Source of the DNA: Bacteroidota bacterium
GTDB taxonomy: Bacteria; Bacteroidota; Bacteroidia; Bacteroidales; B39-G9
Direction: 5' to 3'
DNA length: 61,993 nucleotides
NCBI GenBank assembly: GCA_015222055.1
Contig: JADFUR010000110.1
Span: 1 to 61,993 of the forward strand
Below, one piece after another: positions 1 through 7,295 of this stretch. Made by a program: the position numbers and the translations under genes. Position 1 is the first letter of the stretch; each line of letters opens with the position of its first letter. The notes under the pieces are model-generated. The model was given only the letters and a program-made list of their open reading frames with translations. It was not told the DNA's origin and ran no database searches.

Positions 1-1
1 A

Positions 2-478
2 GTGTTAAACCAACTAAAAAACGGAAAAGGTAAACTTGACCCAAACGCCGTCAATAAACGATTGTCAAAAATGTTGGCTCAACAAGAAATATTTCAAAAT
101 ATGCTAAACGAATTATCAAACAATTCAGCAAAAGAAATGAGAAATGCTCTTGACCAAATTAATCATAGCGTACAGGATAATATCAATGATATTATTAATA
201 AAAATATTAATTCTCAAACAATTAATAGACAAAACATGATTATTTCAAGATTGTTAAAAGCTGAGAAAGCTGAATATGAAAGAGAAATAGATAAAAAAAG
301 ATTAGCAAAACAAATAATAAATCATAAAATAAGTAACCCCAAAAAAATATTTGAGTATAAAAGAGAAAATGTTAACTTTAACGAAATTTTACAATTAAAG
401 AATTTAAAACTTAATACTTATTATAACAATCGATACAAGAAATATTTAAGAGAACTTAAAAATATTGTTAATGAGTAA
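2..478 (+). CDS. C-terminal part of a DUF4175-like coiled-coil protein (5' end outside window)
   Basis: The frame is open from the window edge to the stop at 478, so this is the tail of a longer gene. The 158 visible residues are Lys/Asn/Glu-rich and almost entirely helical. The segment RQNMIISRLLKAEKAEYERE followed by KR resembles the conserved end of the long Bacteroidota DUF4175 proteins, which have N-terminal membrane helices and are often over 1000 residues. The gene order (this tail, a small HATPase, ybeY, mnmG) fits that family. Its last 8 bases overlap the next gene, suggesting translational coupling. No molecular function is established for the family; the assignment rests on the tail motif and the neighbours. 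Confidence 0.6.
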   Translation: MLNQLKNGKGKLDPNAVNKRLSKMLAQQEIFQNMLNELSNNSAKEMRNALDQINHSVQDNINDIINKNINSQTINRQNMIISRLLKAEKAEYEREIDKKRLAKQIINHKISNPKKIFEYKRENVNFNEILQLKNLKLNTYYNNRYKKYLRELKNIVNE

Positions 479-866
479 TACTTTATTTATTTCATCTAAA
501 ATTGAAAATATTTCTATAATAGAAAGTTTAGTTGACCAATTGTCGGTTGAATATTCTTTAGGTGTCGATATTTATGGTAATATTTTGGTTGCTTTGCTTG
601 AAGCCGTTACCAATTCAATAATGCATGGGAATAAATCAAATCCGGAAAAAAAAGTTAAACTTACTTACTCATTATCGGAGGAATTTATTGAATTTTGTAT
701 TTCAGATGAGGGTGAAGGATTTGATTTCGAGAATATTCCTGATCCAACAAGACCACGAAATGTCGAAAAACCAAACGGGAGAGGTGTATTTCTTATGGCA
801 CACTTAACCGATGAACTAATTTATAATAAGGATAATTGTGAAGTTATTATGCGATTTAAAATTTAA
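471..866 (+). CDS. Stand-alone HATPase (RsbW/anti-sigma-type serine kinase fold)
   Basis: A 131-residue single-domain GHKL ATPase. The N-box is at E44-N48-H52 (EAVTNSIMHGN), the G1 box at residues 79-84 (DEGEGF) and the G2 box at 103-107 (GRGVF), so all ATP-binding motifs are present. Such proteins (HATPase_c_2) bind and sometimes phosphorylate regulatory partners such as anti-anti-sigma factors, but no STAS partner is encoded nearby. I chose the ATG at 471, inside the end of the preceding gene (8-bp overlap), because the family starts just before the first strand; an in-frame TTG at 465 is less likely. ybeY starts 6 bp downstream, so the genes are probably co-transcribed. Confidence 0.85.
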   Translation: MSNTLFISSKIENISIIESLVDQLSVEYSLGVDIYGNILVALLEAVTNSIMHGNKSNPEKKVKLTYSLSEEFIEFCISDEGEGFDFENIPDPTRPRNVEKPNGRGVFLMAHLTDELIYNKDNCEVIMRFKI

Positions 867-872
867 TTTGTT

Positions 873-1283
873 GTGATACGTTTTTACTTTGAGAGTACCA
901 AAGAGTTCCCACTTAAAAAATTGGAAATAAAAAACTGGTTAAATAAAGTCATAATTAATGAAAATTATGAAAGTGGAGATCTAAATATTATTTTTTGCAG
1001 TGATGTGTATTTAATTGAGATTAATAAAAAATACCTTTCTCACGATTATTATACCGATATAATTACTTTTAATTATTGTGAAGATAAAATAATTTCTGGT
1101 GATGTTTATATTAGCACCGATAGAATTAATGAAAATACCTCAATTTATTCTACGAGTTTTCAAAATGAACTAAATAGAGTAATGGTTCACGGAATACTTC
1201 ATCTCCTAAAATATAATGACAAAACAGAGGAGGAAAAAAAGGAAATGACCTCAAAAGAAAACCAATATTTAAATATACTTTAA
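873..1283 (+). CDS. ybeY: Endoribonuclease YbeY (16S rRNA maturation)
   Basis: This 136-residue metalloprotein belongs to the UPF0054/YbeY family, which matures rRNA 3' ends and takes part in ribosome quality control. The metal motif is HGILHLLKYND, close to the C-terminus. The first two histidines match the usual H-x3-H-x5-H signature, while the third ligand is Asp, which I recall as common in Bacteroidota YbeY. The start is GTG at 873, 6 bp after the ATPase stop. A weak hairpin (TTTTTGC / GCAAAAA, 1291-1311) follows the gene; the same bases contain TAATTTTGC (1298-1306), which resembles a -7 element and could serve mnmG instead. Confidence 0.9.
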   Translation: MIRFYFESTKEFPLKKLEIKNWLNKVIINENYESGDLNIIFCSDVYLIEINKKYLSHDYYTDIITFNYCEDKIISGDVYISTDRINENTSIYSTSFQNELNRVMVHGILHLLKYNDKTEEEKKEMTSKENQYLNIL

Positions 1284-1448
1284 CAATTTATTTTTGCTAA
1301 TTTTGCAAAAATAAATATGTTATAGCATTGTTCCGTCTAATTTAAATGACATTATTTCATCGTGTTAATAATTTTTTTTATTCTTAAAATTTAATTTTTT
1401 GTTTAAGATTGAAAATTTCAAACAAACAATTTTACAAATTTAAAATAT

Positions 1449-3323
1449 ATGTTACCTTTTTATGATATAATTGTAGTGGGAGCAGGCCATGCAGGTTGCG
1501 AAGCCGCTGCTGCTGCTGCTAATCTTGGCTCCAGAGTTTTGTTAATTACTATTGATATGTCTAAGATTGCTCAAATGTCATGTAATCCTGCTATGGGAGG
1601 CATTGCTAAAGGTCAAATCATTAAAGAGATTGATGCTTTAGGTGGTTATTCTGCTATTGTAACAGATAAGTCGATGATTCAATTTCGCATGCTTAATCGT
1701 TCGAAAGGACCAGCCATGTGGAGTCCACGTGCTCAATGCGATAGAATGAAGTTCTCTGAAGAATGGCGAAAAGTTCTCGAAGGTATTCCACAATTAGACA
1801 TGTTTCAAGATACCGTTTCTGAATTAATTATTGAAGGCAAAGAGATTAAAGGTGTAGTCACTGATTTGGGTTTTAGGTTTTTTTCTAAAGTAGTTATTTT
1901 AACAAACGGCACATTTTTAAATGGCTTAATGCATGTAGGTCAAAAAAAAGTGGAAGGTGGCAGAATTTCTGAACCATCATCTTACGGATTGACAGAGCAA
2001 CTTAAAAAAAATGGGTTTGTTTCTGGCAGAATGAAAACAGGAACACCCGCCCGAATTGATGGTCGCTCAATAGATTTTTCAAAATTAGACGAACAAAAAG
2101 GAGATGAGTTGCCACAAAATTTCTCATTTCTCCATACAGAACAAATTCTTAAAAATCAAAGAAGTTGTTTTATTACATATACAAACAAAGATGTTCACGA
2201 TAAATTAAAAACAGGTTTTGACGATTCTCCAATGTTCGATGGAACTATTAAAAGTATTGGCCCCAGATATTGCCCGAGTATTGAAACAAAACTAATTACT
2301 TTTGCTGATAAAGATAAACATCAATTATTTCTTGAGCCAGAAGGAAAAGAAACAATAGAGTATTATATAAACGGATTTTCGTCTTCTTTACCTTGGGATG
2401 TTCAATTAGCAGCAATTCATAAAATTAAAGGTTTAGAAAATGCTAGAATTTTCAGACCGGGTTATGCAATAGAATATGATTATTTCGACCCCACACAAAT
2501 TAATCACACTCTTGAGACTAAGCTTATTTCTAATTTATATTTTGCGGGTCAGATAAATGGTACTACTGGATACGAAGAAGCCGCTGCTCAGGGTTTGATG
2601 GCTGGAATTAATTCGCACTTAAAACTTTTAAATAAAAACGAGTTTCTTTTAAGTCGCGACGATGCTTATATTGGAGTTCTTATTGATGATTTAGTTACAA
2701 AAGGTGTTGATGAACCATATAGAATGTTTACTTCTCGTGCTGAATATAGAATTTTGTTACGTCAAGATAATGCTGATTTAAGACTAACCGAAAGAGCTCA
2801 TAATTTAGGATTAGCTTCTGAAAAACGTTTCGAAAATTATCTTTATAAAAAAGAAAAAATTGAACAAATTGTCGATTTCGTTAAGAATAAAAGTGTAAAA
2901 CCTGAAACAGTTAATGAGAAACTTGTCGAGCTAAAAACATCCCCAATTAAACAATCGGGGAAATTGATTAATTTAATTTTGCGACCCCAAGTAAATATTT
3001 TTGATTTATATCAAGTCGTTCCCGATTTTAAGAAGATGGTTGATCAGATTAGCTTTAATACAAATAATATTTTAGAAGCAGCCGAAACCGCAATGAAATA
3101 TTCGGGCTACATTCAAAGAGAACAACAAATAGCTAACAAATTAAAACGACTCGAAAATGTAAAGCTAAATACAGAACTTGACTATAATCGTTTTTTGTCA
3201 ATTTCTACAGAAGCCCGACAAAAATTAAATAGAATTAAACCAAAAACAATAGGGCAGGCTTTGCGTATTAGCGGAATATCTCCTTCCGATATAAATGTGC
3301 TTTTGGTTGCCATGGGGAGATAA
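1449..3323 (+). CDS. mnmG: tRNA uridine-34 5-carboxymethylaminomethyl modification enzyme, FAD subunit
   Basis: A 624-residue protein, the usual MnmG/GidA length. With MnmE it installs the cmnm5 group on wobble uridine of tRNAs using FAD and methylene-THF. The N-terminal dinucleotide fold is GAGHAG (residues 11-16), and the family signature SCNPAMGGIAKG lies near residue 45. The C-terminal helical domain that contacts MnmE and tRNA is complete. The 165-bp leader suggests its own promoter. The stop codon forms part of a 24-bp palindrome centred on a parS-like core. Confidence 0.97.
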   Translation: MLPFYDIIVVGAGHAGCEAAAAAANLGSRVLLITIDMSKIAQMSCNPAMGGIAKGQIIKEIDALGGYSAIVTDKSMIQFRMLNRSKGPAMWSPRAQCDRMKFSEEWRKVLEGIPQLDMFQDTVSELIIEGKEIKGVVTDLGFRFFSKVVILTNGTFLNGLMHVGQKKVEGGRISEPSSYGLTEQLKKNGFVSGRMKTGTPARIDGRSIDFSKLDEQKGDELPQNFSFLHTEQILKNQRSCFITYTNKDVHDKLKTGFDDSPMFDGTIKSIGPRYCPSIETKLITFADKDKHQLFLEPEGKETIEYYINGFSSSLPWDVQLAAIHKIKGLENARIFRPGYAIEYDYFDPTQINHTLETKLISNLYFAGQINGTTGYEEAAAQGLMAGINSHLKLLNKNEFLLSRDDAYIGVLIDDLVTKGVDEPYRMFTSRAEYRILLRQDNADLRLTERAHNLGLASEKRFENYLYKKEKIEQIVDFVKNKSVKPETVNEKLVELKTSPIKQSGKLINLILRPQVNIFDLYQVVPDFKKMVDQISFNTNNILEAAETAMKYSGYIQREQQIANKLKRLENVKLNTELDYNRFLSISTEARQKLNRIKPKTIGQALRISGISPSDINVLLVAMGR

Positions 3324-3343
3324 TGTTCCACGTGGAACATTAT
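3320..3343. promoter_or_regulatory. parS-like palindrome 1
   Basis: A perfect 24-bp palindrome with core TGTTCCACGTGGAACA overlaps the mnmG stop codon. The core is within two bases of the widely conserved chromosomal parS consensus (TGTTNCACGTGAAACA) bound by ParB. It has no loop and is not followed by a T run, so it is a poor terminator. No parA or parB gene is in the window. Confidence 0.65.
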
Positions 3344-3407
3344 TGTTTTAATTATAAAACATTAAATGTTAGGGTTTTGGAGCTGTTGGGCTCTATTATA
3401 AATTTAA

Positions 3408-3439
3408 TTAGACAATGTTCCACGTGGAACATTGTCTAA
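3408..3439. promoter_or_regulatory. parS-like palindrome 2
   Basis: A perfect 32-bp palindrome carries the same 16-bp core as palindrome 1, with centres 92 bp apart. The flanking arms (TTAGACAA / TTGTCTAA) differ from those of the first copy, so only the core is shared, as expected of protein-binding sites rather than of a copied repeat. A T run follows about 11 bases later (around 3450), so a terminator role for mnmG cannot be excluded. Confidence 0.6.
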
Positions 3440-3825
3440 AAGCGCCTGTTTTTTTTGAATGAAAATTACAGGTTCTTTTTTTTGTCGTAATTAAGATAAA
3501 GATGAATTGGTTTCGATTTCTCCTGTGATTATAATCTGTTGGTTTGTATAATGTTTATTATTCCTGTCTGTATTTATAATGTAAGATTTTTGCATTCTTA
3601 AAACGGAGATTAAACTATAGGTTTCTTTTGAATGTGAGTTTTGTTTTACGTGGTAATTTGGAGTTGAATTTATTGCAAATACTAATTGATGAGTTTTTTT
3701 AGAAAATATTATAACGAAATTGAAAGGTTTTTATGAAAAGTTTCTTGGTAAGAAAACATTAATTTTGTTTGTGCTTTTTATAAATAATAATATTAATATT
3801 AACTTGGGTTTTAAAATTAATAATA
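3440..3825. other. Non-coding spacer between the parS-like sites and adeC
   Basis: No credible reading frame, RNA fold or repeat was recognised. The stretch is T-rich on the plus strand and presumably holds the adeC promoter, which I cannot place. There is no family A or B repeat here. Confidence 0.5.
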
Positions 3826-5466
3826 ATGGATATAAAAGAATATGAAATTTCAGGAACAATTGCAGATGTAGTAAATAAACGTTTCTACAAAGGAGTTGTT
3901 AAGGTTCGGGACAATAAAATAATTGATATTGTTAAAAAAGATAATGTTGAAAATCAATTTATATTGCCGGGGCTAATAGATTCTCATATACATATAGAGA
4001 GTTCAATGCTTGTGCCAAGTGAATTTGCAAAACTTGCTGTGTTACACGGTACTGTTGCAACGGTTTCTGACCCACATGAAATTGCTAATGTCTTGGGAAT
4101 TGAGGGTGTCGATTTTATGATTAACAATAGTAAGACCGTCCCTTTTAAGTTTTTTTTTGGTGCTCCGTCATGCGTGCCTGCGACAGGTTTTGAAACTTCA
4201 GGCTTTGAACTAAATAGTGCCGACATTGAGAATTTGTTAAAAAGGGATGATATTTATTATCTGTCCGAAATGATGAATTTTCCGGGTGTTATATATAATG
4301 ATAATGAGGTTATTAATAAAATCAATCTAAGCAAAAAGTTTAATAAACCAATTGATGGTCATGCTCCAGGATTATCTGGTAACGATTTAAAAAAATATGT
4401 TGATTCTGGAATATCTAACGATCACGAATGTTCTACAATAGAAGAGGCTCTCGAGAAAATTAACTGTGGCATGAAAATACAAATACGAGAAGGTAGTGCG
4501 GCTAAAAATTTTGAGGCTCTCTGTAAATTAATCGATTCTCACCCAGATAAAGTAATGTTGTGTTCAGATGATTTGCATCCCGATAATTTAATTCAAGGGC
4601 ACATTAATAAATTAATTAAAAAAGCACAGAAAAAAGGGTTCGATTTTTTTAATATTTTACGTGCAGCAACTTATAATCCGGTTAAACATTATGGCTTAAA
4701 TGTTGGTTTGCTACAAAAAAACGATCCTGCTGATTTTATAGTTGTTGATAATTTGGATGATTTTAATGTTTTGAAAACTTTCGTAAACGGCCAAAAAGTT
4801 GCTGAAAATAATAATGCTCTATTTGATACAAAAAAGGCTGAGATAATTAATAATTTTTCTGTTAAAGGAATAAGCAAAAACGATTTAATTGTAAAGGCGG
4901 AAAATGATAAAACAATGAATCTTATTAATGCTTTTGATGGCGAATTGTACACCAAGGGAATTACAGTAAAACCAAAAATTGAAAATAATTGTATCGTTTC
5001 TGATATTGAAAATGATATTTTGAAGATTGTTGTTGTTAACAGATACGATGAAAAGGCAAAACCTGCTGTTGGTTTTGTAAAAGGATTTGCATTAAAAAGA
5101 GGTGCTATTGCAAGTAGCATTGCCCACGATAGTCATAACATTATTTGTGTAGGTACAAATGATACTGATATTTTAAGTGCTATCACAAAAATAATTGATA
5201 ATAAGGGTGGTATAGTTGCTTGTAATGAAAAAAATATTTATGATTTACCATTACCAATTGCAGGACTTATGTCAAATAAATCAGGCAAAGAAGTTGCAAG
5301 TCAATACAAGTTTCTTAATGATAAAGCACTTGAATTCGGATCGAAATTTGCGGCTCCATTTATGAGCTTGGCTTTTATGGCTCTTCTTGTTATTCCTGAA
5401 CTAAAAATTGGAGATAAAGGTTTGTTTGATGTTAATAAATTTAAATTAACATCTTTGTTTCAGTAG
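3826..5466 (+). CDS. adeC: Adenine deaminase
   Basis: A 546-residue amidohydrolase that deaminates adenine to hypoxanthine for purine salvage. The metal-binding DSHIHIESSM near residue 50 and the following SDPHEIANV are diagnostic of the AdeC branch. The later HAPGLSG and SDDLHPD segments supply further metal and catalytic residues, and the adenine-deaminase C-terminal domain (ATITKIIDNKGG region) is complete. It stands alone: the following spacer ends in a bidirectional hairpin and the next gene converges. Confidence 0.95.
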   Translation: MDIKEYEISGTIADVVNKRFYKGVVKVRDNKIIDIVKKDNVENQFILPGLIDSHIHIESSMLVPSEFAKLAVLHGTVATVSDPHEIANVLGIEGVDFMINNSKTVPFKFFFGAPSCVPATGFETSGFELNSADIENLLKRDDIYYLSEMMNFPGVIYNDNEVINKINLSKKFNKPIDGHAPGLSGNDLKKYVDSGISNDHECSTIEEALEKINCGMKIQIREGSAAKNFEALCKLIDSHPDKVMLCSDDLHPDNLIQGHINKLIKKAQKKGFDFFNILRAATYNPVKHYGLNVGLLQKNDPADFIVVDNLDDFNVLKTFVNGQKVAENNNALFDTKKAEIINNFSVKGISKNDLIVKAENDKTMNLINAFDGELYTKGITVKPKIENNCIVSDIENDILKIVVVNRYDEKAKPAVGFVKGFALKRGAIASSIAHDSHNIICVGTNDTDILSAITKIIDNKGGIVACNEKNIYDLPLPIAGLMSNKSGKEVASQYKFLNDKALEFGSKFAAPFMSLAFMALLVIPELKIGDKGLFDVNKFKLTSLFQ

Positions 5467-5606
5467 ATTTCAAAACCTTAAAGATATGGAATTTTTTTAT
5501 TCTCTTTAACTTAAATTTTTCCGGGGTTTTGTTACCGCAAAATTTCCAGCGTTTGAAAAACCCGGAAGCGTTGTTTTTATATATTAGGTGTTCTTTCGAA
5601 TTAATC

Positions 5607-5680
5607 TGTTATGCTAATCTCGTTTCAACATCTGTTTATATTATCAACAAATGGATTCTAAAACAAGTTCGGAGTGTCGA
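5607..5680. repeat. Long imperfect inverted repeat of the gtcat-N-gaatgac type
   Basis: Left arm TGTTATGCTAATCTCGTTTC and right arm AAAACAAGTTCGGAGTG are diverged versions of a roughly 26-bp hairpin. Related copies occur at 6722-6795, 10096-10168, 22295-22376, 35771-35852 and, more distantly, 58556-58635. It lies between adeC and xth, next to the terminator hairpin. Confidence 0.55.
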
Positions 5681-5694
5681 ATAGTTAAAATGCA

Positions 5695-5727
5695 AAACGT
5701 GTCAGGTTTCAGAAACCTGACACGTTT
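5695..5727. terminator. Bidirectional terminator between adeC and xth
   Basis: A perfect 15-bp stem (5695-5709 with 5713-5727, three-base loop) carries AAA on one side and TTT on the other. It sits between the convergent adeC and xth genes. The stem contains CCTGACA, a motif that recurs in the family A repeats. Confidence 0.7.
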
Positions 5728-5752
5728 GTTTATTAATAAACAAATAAAGAAA

Positions 5753-6520
5753 TTAAAAATCCATTTCAACCACAACAGGGCAGTGGTCAGAATGTTTTAC
5801 ATCGGGTAAAATATACGCGTTTTTTATTTTGTCAGAAATTTCATTTGTAACCATGTTATAATCAATTCTCCAACCTTTATTTCTCACTCTCGAACCTGCA
5901 CGGTAACTCCACCAGCTGTAATTGTGAGGTTCTTCGTTAAATTTTCTGAAACTATCAACATATCCGTCGTCAACAAAATTTTGAAACCATTCTCTTTCCT
6001 CGGGTAAAAATCCGGATGTTTTTTGTTGCTTTTCAGGATTATGAATATCTATCCATAAACGGCAAATATTATAATCGCCTGATATAATAAGATTCGGTCT
6101 CTTTTTTCTTAATTTATTAAGATGATTTTGGAAAGCTAGCAACCACTCCATCTTGTATTCCTGACGAACACCGCCGGTTGTGCCGGCAGGGAAATAAGCA
6201 CTAAAAATACTTATTTCGCCAAAATCAACACGAATTGCTCGTCCCTCATTATCATATTTTTCATTATTTATTCCATATTCTACTTTGTCTGGTTCTTGCC
6301 TGCTTAATATTGCAACACCGCTATAGCCTTTTTTTTGTGCGGAATAACAATAGCAATTATACCCAATACTTTTAAATAATTCTTTATCAATCTGTTCTGG
6401 CTGTGCTTTTGTTTCCTGAATACAAACAACATCGGGATTTTCTTTTTGTAACCATTCTGCAAAACCTTTATTTATTGCAGCTCTTATTCCGTTTACATTA
6501 TATGATATTATTTTTTTCAT
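5753..6520 (-). CDS. xth: Exodeoxyribonuclease III (AP endonuclease)
   Basis: A 255-residue exonuclease/endonuclease/phosphatase-fold enzyme of base-excision repair. It cleaves 5' of abasic sites and degrades DNA 3' to 5'. Visible catalytic motifs are SYNVNGIR (residues 6-13), IQETKAQ with metal ligand E36, YFPAGTTGG, SGDYNI and the terminal HSDHCPVV bearing the catalytic His. The length is normal. The gene is monocistronic, followed by the shared hairpin at 5695-5727. Confidence 0.95.
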   Translation of the reverse strand: MKKIISYNVNGIRAAINKGFAEWLQKENPDVVCIQETKAQPEQIDKELFKSIGYNCYCYSAQKKGYSGVAILSRQEPDKVEYGINNEKYDNEGRAIRVDFGEISIFSAYFPAGTTGGVRQEYKMEWLLAFQNHLNKLRKKRPNLIISGDYNICRLWIDIHNPEKQQKTSGFLPEEREWFQNFVDDGYVDSFRKFNEEPHNYSWWSYRAGSRVRNKGWRIDYNMVTNEISDKIKNAYILPDVKHSDHCPVVVEMDF

Positions 6521-6721
6521 GATTTTGGGCTTTTGCTTATGCTATTTCTGATTTGTAATTTGAAAGTTTAAATATACATAAAAGAAAACATTTTTTTATC
6601 CATCTAATTTTCCAAATCTTTAAGATTTTGATTTTTTTTCTTTAGTTTTTTTTGAATAAAATATCACACCTGTCAGACACTCTGTTTTAATAACCTTTGC
6701 TCGCTTCTGTTTTGTGACTTT

Positions 6722-7135
6722 TGTCATGCTGAACTTGTTTCAGTATCTGTTTATAAAATTAATAATGAGATTTTGAAACAAGTTCGGAATAACGAATCGT
6801 TTAAAATACCATACCTGATAGGTTTTAAAAATTTGTCAGGTGTCTGTAATTAAAGAAAAACCAAGTGTTTTTTCAATCAATATTTTCCTGAAAGGAAAAA
6901 ATATGAATAGCCCCTGATTTTATACCAAGTTTCGTAGATATATGAAATATCGAAAAAACTGTTAAATTTGGAATAATGCCGATAGACTTTTTACATAATT
7001 TCAGAAACGAAGTGAACTGAAATTATTGTATAAAAGCAAATCGGTATTAATCGGGGGTGTTGATAATAAAAAATTTAACCGCAGGCAGCAGTATGGTGAT
7101 TATAAAAAATTAATTTTATTACCCTGCGGAATTAA
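6722..7135. repeat. Family A composite repeat, copy A1 (interrupted)
   Basis: This fills most of the xth-peptidase spacer (6521-7295). In order: the inverted repeat 6722-6795, an approximately CCTGAtAGG motif, the stretch with CCTGAAAGGAAAAAATATGA, then the core whose ends pair as CCGCAGG / CCCTGCGG (about 7079-7129). The small central hairpin (CCCCTGATTTTA / AATCGGGGG) is split by about 125 bp of foreign DNA (about 6923-7047), listed separately. No gene was found in 6521-7295. Confidence 0.7.
6923..7047. mobile_element. Small MITE-like insertion nested in repeat A1
   Basis: Compared with copies A2-A5, the short hairpin of A1 is interrupted after GATTTTA. The insert begins ATACCAAGTTTC and ends with the complement of ATACCGATTTGC, i.e. 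imperfect terminal inverted repeats, with a possible TA/TTA target duplication. Inside is a perfect 10-bp inverted repeat (ATAATTTCAG / CTGAAATTAT). It encodes nothing. Confidence 0.5.
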
Positions 7136-7236
7136 CATCGTTGTTAATAGCCCTAGTAAGGATCGTTTATTTAATGCCCAAACAAAAAAAATAAACAGCT
7201 AACAATTAAGTATATCCCCGCTACGGATTATACAAA

Positions 7237-7280
7237 AAAAACAAAGGCCTGGCATTTAAAAACTACCAGACCTTTGTTTT
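7237..7280 (-). terminator. Terminator of the secreted papain-like peptidase gene
   Basis: The stem AAAACAAAGG / CCTTTGTTTT, extended by CTGG / CCAG, lies just downstream of the minus-strand stop codon at 7296. A U run follows in the transcript direction. Confidence 0.65.
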
Positions 7281-7295
7281 AAAAAAAAATATTAA

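Noticed and set aside
3408-3450. Reading the second mnmG palindrome as a simple intrinsic terminator
   Set aside because: It is a loop-free perfect palindrome whose 16-bp core recurs 92 bp away and matches parS; the T run is about 11 bases off. The terminator role is kept only as an alternative.
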